This document shows positions 5,628 to 9,044 of a stretch of DNA of 9,044 nucleotides, in pieces. Every line of letters starts with the position of its first letter. Position 1 is the first letter of the stretch. The stretch covers positions 1-9,044 of the forward strand of contig CATEEE010000240.1 in the NCBI GenBank assembly GCA_949499045.1, written 5' to 3'. This DNA is from Marinobacterium sp. xm-d-530 (GTDB taxonomy: Bacteria; Pseudomonadota; Gammaproteobacteria; Pseudomonadales; Balneatricaceae). The notes under the pieces were generated by a model. It had not been told where the DNA came from. It saw only the letters and a program-made list of their open reading frames with translations, and did no database searches. The position numbers were made by a program, and so were the translations under genes.

Positions 5628-6551
5628 ATGACTTTCTTCATGATTAAACCACTCCTAGCAGTTTTAACCTTAACCTTATCTCCCATGGCACAAGCAGAAG
5701 AGTTGCAGGTAGTAGAAGTCGCCAGCAACACCTATGCCATTGTCGGCCCACTGACCGATCGCTCCCCCGAAAACTATGGTAACAATGCTACCTTTGGTTT
5801 TGTGGTATCTGATCCAGGGGTTCTTCTGATTGATTCTGGCGGCAGTTGGAAGGGTGCTGAGAGGATAGAAGCAGCGATCAAAACAGTCACTGACAAACCG
5901 GTTGTTAAAGTGATCAACACAGGTGGTCAGGATCACCGCTGGTTTGGTAACGACTACTTTGCTCAACAGGGTGCTGAGCTGATCAGTAGCGTTACCACTC
6001 AAGCGGATCAAAAAGCTCGGGAGGCCCAGCAAGTACAGCGAATCACTAATTTGATTGGTGATGCGTATCAGGGCACCAATCCAACCTATGCCAATACACT
6101 TATCGAAACAGAGAGTGCAATTACCCTGGGGAATCGTTCTGTACAGTTTATCCCAGTGGGACATACTCATACACCGGGTGAAAACTTTGTCTGGTTACCT
6201 GAATTCTCGGTGCTTTATACAGGTGATACCGTGTATGTAGACCGTATGCTTGGTGTTGCCCCCCAATCACAACATCGAACATGGATAGAGGCGTTTGAGG
6301 TGATTGAGTCGTTAGATCCAAAGGTAATTGTTCCGGGTCATGGTGCACCGACCACATTGGAAAAAGCCAAGGCTGACACCTTAAATTATCTAAGATTTTT
6401 GCGAGAAAAAGTCGGTGAACTGATCGAAGATGGCGGTGATATGCAGAGTCTCTCATCGATAGATCAAAGTGCCTTCAGTTATTTAGAGGTTTACGAAGAG
6501 ATCCATGGCCGCAATGCTCTTCGCGTCTTTGAAGAGATGGAGTGGGAGTAA
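5628..6551 (+). CDS. Exported metallo-beta-lactamase-fold protein with an altered HxHxDH motif
   Basis: The 307-residue protein has an N-terminal hydrophobic signal ending in AQA (about residue 23) and so is probably periplasmic. The rest is an MBL-fold hydrolase: LLIDSGGS (66-73), the first metal motif region (97-108), PVGHTHTPGE (176-185) with His179, YTGDTV (197-202) with Asp200, and VPGHGAP (235-241) with His238. The canonical NTHxHxDH reads N-T-G-G-Q-D-H here, so the two leading histidines of zinc site 1 are absent, while Asp102 and His103 of site 2 remain. It resembles the exported MBL proteins grouped near quinoprotein-relay and SoxH-like hydrolases, but I cannot assign a substrate. 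Neither start, 5628 nor the ATG at 5640 (MIKPLLAV), has a clear Shine-Dalgarno site. The gene lies 95 bases behind tpiA and converges on tpsB. Confidence 0.85.
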   Translation: MTFFMIKPLLAVLTLTLSPMAQAEELQVVEVASNTYAIVGPLTDRSPENYGNNATFGFVVSDPGVLLIDSGGSWKGAERIEAAIKTVTDKPVVKVINTGGQDHRWFGNDYFAQQGAELISSVTTQADQKAREAQQVQRITNLIGDAYQGTNPTYANTLIETESAITLGNRSVQFIPVGHTHTPGENFVWLPEFSVLYTGDTVYVDRMLGVAPQSQHRTWIEAFEVIESLDPKVIVPGHGAPTTLEKAKADTLNYLRFLREKVGELIEDGGDMQSLSSIDQSAFSYLEVYEEIHGRNALRVFEEMEWE

Positions 6552-6555
6552 CCCT

Positions 6556-8211
6556 CTAAAACGCCCAGTTTAAGTTCAACAGCGCCTGTAAATCACCCTG
6601 TTGGGTATTGAGACTGTCCGAACTCGATATTGCGTGAGCCAAACTGCTGTCCAATCGCAGCGAATCATTAATCTTGTAGTTAGCGGTTAAGCCCCAGTTG
6701 TAGGCTGTTATCTGGTTGTTGGGTTCGAGACTCCTATTGCTAGCACTCACGTTGTTAACTCGTTTTTCAACGCTTGCCCAATCAGCAAACCCACCAATAC
6801 GCCAGATGTCATTAAACTGTTTGACTAAATCGATACGAACCAAGGCCCCTTGATCAACGGTGAGTTCGCTTTTTGTAAAGGCTCGAAGCCCTTGTGCACC
6901 GCCGGCAATGAATCTCTGGCTGTCATCTAGATTCTTGTGGCTGTATTGGCAATAAAACTCGCTATGAAACAGCCAGTTATCGTCTAATGGTTTGCGATAC
7001 TTCAAGAAACCACTGAGTCTATTGAATCTGCCTTGAGTATTGGCATTAGCTAGATCCTCAGCACGATTCGGTGAACCGTTAAGGTTGGTATCACCCAGCG
7101 TTGTTTCAAGTCGGTAGGTTAGGCGGTCTTTTTGAAACGCTCGATTACCATCCAACGTCAACTTAAGCGTATTAACCTTATAGTCTGACTCTAATGGTGG
7201 TGTGCGATTCGACAGTGGACTCTCTTTAAGTAAACGTTGTTCAAAAATGCCAGAAATGAACAGGTTGCTAGCAAGGCTTCTAATCAGAGTATGTCGAATC
7301 CCCGCCGATACAGAGGTCGCCTGCTGTTTTGTGTTTTGGCTATTTGCGTAAAGCCTCGCAGCCTGAACATCAAAAGCCGTTCCGCGATAACTTATAGGCC
7401 CTCTGTGGGAAATACTCAGGTAGTTAGACTGGTCCGTTTTGATGGCATTTAAGTAGCCTGCGCCGCCTCGTTTAAAAGGGCTGTACAACATGGATGTCAG
7501 AACGAACTGTTCCTCGCCAGTTTCAGTCAGTCCCGCATTATTAATGTCCAAGGTTCCAGATACCCGAGCGCTATTTTCCACCCAGAGTTCCAGCTCTTGG
7601 TCACCATCATCGTTTGCTTGTAACCCACCCGAGACACTGATGCCGTGCATATCGATGGTAAGCAATTGTTGGCGCTCTCGTGCAGAGAGTTTGAGTGGTC
7701 CGTTATCTGAAAGTGGCAACCCGCCCAAGGCCTCAACACGTTCAAGCGAGACGTTAAACGTCTCTTCAAAACCATGATCTATTACAACGCCGGCAAATTT
7801 AGACTCATGTATTTCAAACAGGATGGTGCCGGTTTTAGGGTCTTGCGGGGGGATTCGAGCCACTGCAGCGATATCATGCGCCCTGTAGGTATCAACGACA
7901 AGGTCAGTCATCTCCAGCAGCTGTTGCGGGGTGAAAAATCTATTTTCATAAGGGGCAAAAGCGCTGTAGAGCTCTTCAACGTTGATACTTTTTACACCGG
8001 TAAATTCGAACGCTTTAACTCGCAGTTTCGGTGCGTTAGGTGCTTCATCAGGTAACTTAAACCGATTTCGATTCACACTTCCCACTGAAGGAAGATAGAT
8101 GGTTGGGAACTGGCTTTGCGCCTGGTTTAGCGATACACCAGTACTCTCTGCATATGCATGGGGTAGATATAAGCTAAGTGCTATGAGTGTCGTGATTAGA
8201 TAATGAGTCAT
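6556..8211 (-). CDS. TpsB/FhaC/ShlB-type outer-membrane POTRA-barrel transporter
   Basis: The 551-residue protein has the layout of two-partner secretion pores, which pass a large TpsA exoprotein through the outer membrane. It has a signal peptide ending AYA (about 21), a Pro-rich linker (30-60), a first POTRA domain (about 63-140, LRVKAFEFTGVKSI onward) and a second (about 141-210). A beta-barrel follows to the C-terminal Phe (LNWAF), the usual outer-membrane end recognised by the BAM complex. The loop-6 hallmark, usually VRGY/F after a GG, reads RFIAGGAQGLRAF (433-445), with Ala replacing Gly. The ATG at 8211 is preferred; an in-frame TTG at 8223 directly follows a stop codon, and neither has a clear Shine-Dalgarno site. 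No TpsA gene is in the window. The gene lies 54 bases behind the amidohydrolase gene on the same strand. Family certain, cargo unknown. Confidence 0.85.
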   Translation of the reverse strand: MTHYLITTLIALSLYLPHAYAESTGVSLNQAQSQFPTIYLPSVGSVNRNRFKLPDEAPNAPKLRVKAFEFTGVKSINVEELYSAFAPYENRFFTPQQLLEMTDLVVDTYRAHDIAAVARIPPQDPKTGTILFEIHESKFAGVVIDHGFEETFNVSLERVEALGGLPLSDNGPLKLSARERQQLLTIDMHGISVSGGLQANDDGDQELELWVENSARVSGTLDINNAGLTETGEEQFVLTSMLYSPFKRGGAGYLNAIKTDQSNYLSISHRGPISYRGTAFDVQAARLYANSQNTKQQATSVSAGIRHTLIRSLASNLFISGIFEQRLLKESPLSNRTPPLESDYKVNTLKLTLDGNRAFQKDRLTYRLETTLGDTNLNGSPNRAEDLANANTQGRFNRLSGFLKYRKPLDDNWLFHSEFYCQYSHKNLDDSQRFIAGGAQGLRAFTKSELTVDQGALVRIDLVKQFNDIWRIGGFADWASVEKRVNNVSASNRSLEPNNQITAYNWGLTANYKINDSLRLDSSLAHAISSSDSLNTQQGDLQALLNLNWAF

Positions 8212-8219
8212 TATTTTTG

Positions 8220-8252
8220 CCAATTTTTATTAAATTACGCATCAAAAATTGG
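8220..8252 (-). repeat. AT-rich inverted repeat ahead of tpsB
   Basis: CCAATTTTT (8220-8228) and AAAAATTGG (8244-8252) form a perfect 9-bp dyad with a 15-base loop in the gap between the amidohydrolase stop and the tpsB start. In the minus-strand mRNA it ends 8 bases ahead of the tpsB ATG and covers the alternative TTG start. It may modulate tpsB translation or be a protein-binding site. It is too AT-rich for a typical intrinsic terminator. Confidence 0.4.
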
Positions 8253-8265
8253 CTTAGAGCATCGA

Positions 8266-9044
8266 TTAGTCATGAATACTAACGCCAAACAGACGCTCAG
8301 CGTTTTGATAGGCTATTTGCTTAGCGACCGTTTCTGGCAGTTCACTCAGCCAGTCCCTTGTGTCCAGTGTGTAAAGCGGCATTCTCTGCCATTGATCCAG
8401 ATTAAATGTATCGGCTCCTAGCGTGAACCGATCCGGATTTTTTAGGAGTGCTGTTTCCCACTCAGGGTTGAATCCGCCCCAGGTAACAATCTCCGGTCGA
8501 AAGGATAGATCAGCCGACAGGTTTGGGTATTGTTCAAACAGTGGTGCTAGATCAGCCGGTGCTTCAAAGCCCGCATGAGCCCAAAGCACTTTGGCATCGG
8601 GCCACTGTTTGTAGATATTGTGCATCGCCCGACGATCACCATGCAGGTGCAAAACCAAGCTGTACTCCTTGGCTAATTCAACTAACCGTTTTGACACCTT
8701 TGTCTGCATCTCATCGCCAAACGCATGAAACTCACCAATCGCATAGTAACGACCCTGTTTTAAGTGAGTTTCTAAATGTTCAATGACAGTCTCATCATGC
8801 ATCCAGGTTCTCAGATCGCCACTGTTGCGGTAAGGGCGCAGTGCCGGAAGAACAATATCAGGTGCTAAGCCTATTAAACGTTGAGTGTTGTTATCGCCAC
8901 TGCTAGAGATGAGTGCTTTTTTAATATCGTATTGCCTAAGAAGGGAAACGACTTTTTGATCATCAAATTCACCCTGAGTTTTATCATTATGGTGAATGTG
9001 TGTGTCGAAGATAGGAAGTGAGCTAGCCCAACCTTTAAGGCTTA
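8266..9044 (-). CDS. Metal-dependent amidohydrolase (PF04909-type), 5' end outside the window
   Basis: The reading frame stays open to the window edge, so 258 residues are visible and the start lies beyond 9044; the ATG at 8802 is internal. The visible part starts GWASSLPIFDTHIHHND, where DTHIH (HxH, codons at 8992-9000) is the first metal motif of TIM-barrel amidohydrolases. Further conserved points are the TQRL and LRPYR segments, AIGEFHAFG, LHLHGDRRA, LWAHAGF, the acidic LGADTF and the C-terminal AYQNAERLFG. The small-residue run WASS just before LPIFD looks like the end of a signal peptide, so the enzyme may be periplasmic. Family members hydrolyse or decarboxylate varied substrates, and no substrate can be named. 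It precedes tpsB on the same strand and probably shares its transcript. Confidence 0.82.
   Translation of the reverse strand, partial: SLKGWASSLPIFDTHIHHNDKTQGEFDDQKVVSLLRQYDIKKALISSSGDNNTQRLIGLAPDIVLPALRPYRNSGDLRTWMHDETVIEHLETHLKQGRYYAIGEFHAFGDEMQTKVSKRLVELAKEYSLVLHLHGDRRAMHNIYKQWPDAKVLWAHAGFEAPADLAPLFEQYPNLSADLSFRPEIVTWGGFNPEWETALLKNPDRFTLGADTFNLDQWQRMPLYTLDTRDWLSELPETVAKQIAYQNAERLFGVSIHD

Noticed and set aside
5676..6170. Leftward open frame of 164 codons antisense to the MBL gene
   Set aside because: The + strand protein has clear MBL motifs across the same stretch; the antisense translation is Cys/Ile-rich and resembles nothing, so it is a shadow frame.
8523..8786. Rightward open frame of 87 codons antisense to the amidohydrolase
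   Set aside because: It lies wholly within a gene with strong family motifs, has no ribosome-binding site and no recognisable protein features.
8266..8802. Amidohydrolase as a short 178-residue protein starting at the ATG at 8802
   Set aside because: The frame stays open upstream to 9044 and encodes the essential HxH metal motif there, so the ATG is internal.

Overview
The window looks like the chromosome of a Gammaproteobacterium, probably a marine Oceanospirillales or pseudomonad-like lineage. The evidence is a Zwf, TpiA and YqjG-type set close to enterobacterial and pseudomonad homologues, a HexR-type operator in front of zwf, and dispersed REP/REPIN-like palindromes (TGTAGGAGC type) in the intergenic gaps. 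Base composition looks near 50% GC by eye and was not computed. No phage, IS, CRISPR, tRNA or rRNA gene is visible.

Left part (1-3600) is a sugar-catabolism block. The first 31 bases are probably the last codons of a + strand gene (possibly eda, KDPG aldolase), followed by a folded 3' region and a strong intrinsic terminator. A minus-strand gene for D-hexose-6-phosphate mutarotase (YeaD family) is divergent from a zwf-pgl operon: glucose-6-phosphate dehydrogenase and 6-phosphogluconolactonase, the two steps that feed the Entner-Doudoroff and pentose phosphate routes. The 225-base divergent gap carries a 13/15 match to the Shewanella-type HexR consensus plus a second inverted repeat, so control by the KDPG-responsive repressor HexR is likely. 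The mutarotase would equilibrate glucose-6-P anomers for Zwf.

Middle part (3601-5627): a minus-strand glutathionyl-hydroquinone reductase (YqjG/ECM4 type), convergent with pgl across a REPIN-like hairpin, and a divergent tpiA for triose-phosphate isomerase. tpiA is not followed by secG, its common neighbour in gammaproteobacteria, and ends in another REP-like palindrome.

Right part (5628-9044) encodes three probably exported proteins. They are a metallo-beta-lactamase-fold protein with an altered first metal-binding motif (+), a TpsB/FhaC-type outer-membrane POTRA-barrel transporter (-), and a metal-dependent amidohydrolase of the PF04909 kind (-, its 5' end beyond the window). The last two are co-directional and 54 bases apart. 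The MBL and tpsB genes meet tail to tail with only 4 bases between stops. No TpsA substrate is present.

The most unusual points are the degenerate zinc motif of the MBL protein, the orphan TpsB next to an amidohydrolase, the REP-like elements (one supplies the stop codon of the mutarotase gene), and the folded 3' region at the window start. I did not find a clearly new multi-gene system; the envelope trio is the best candidate for something undescribed.
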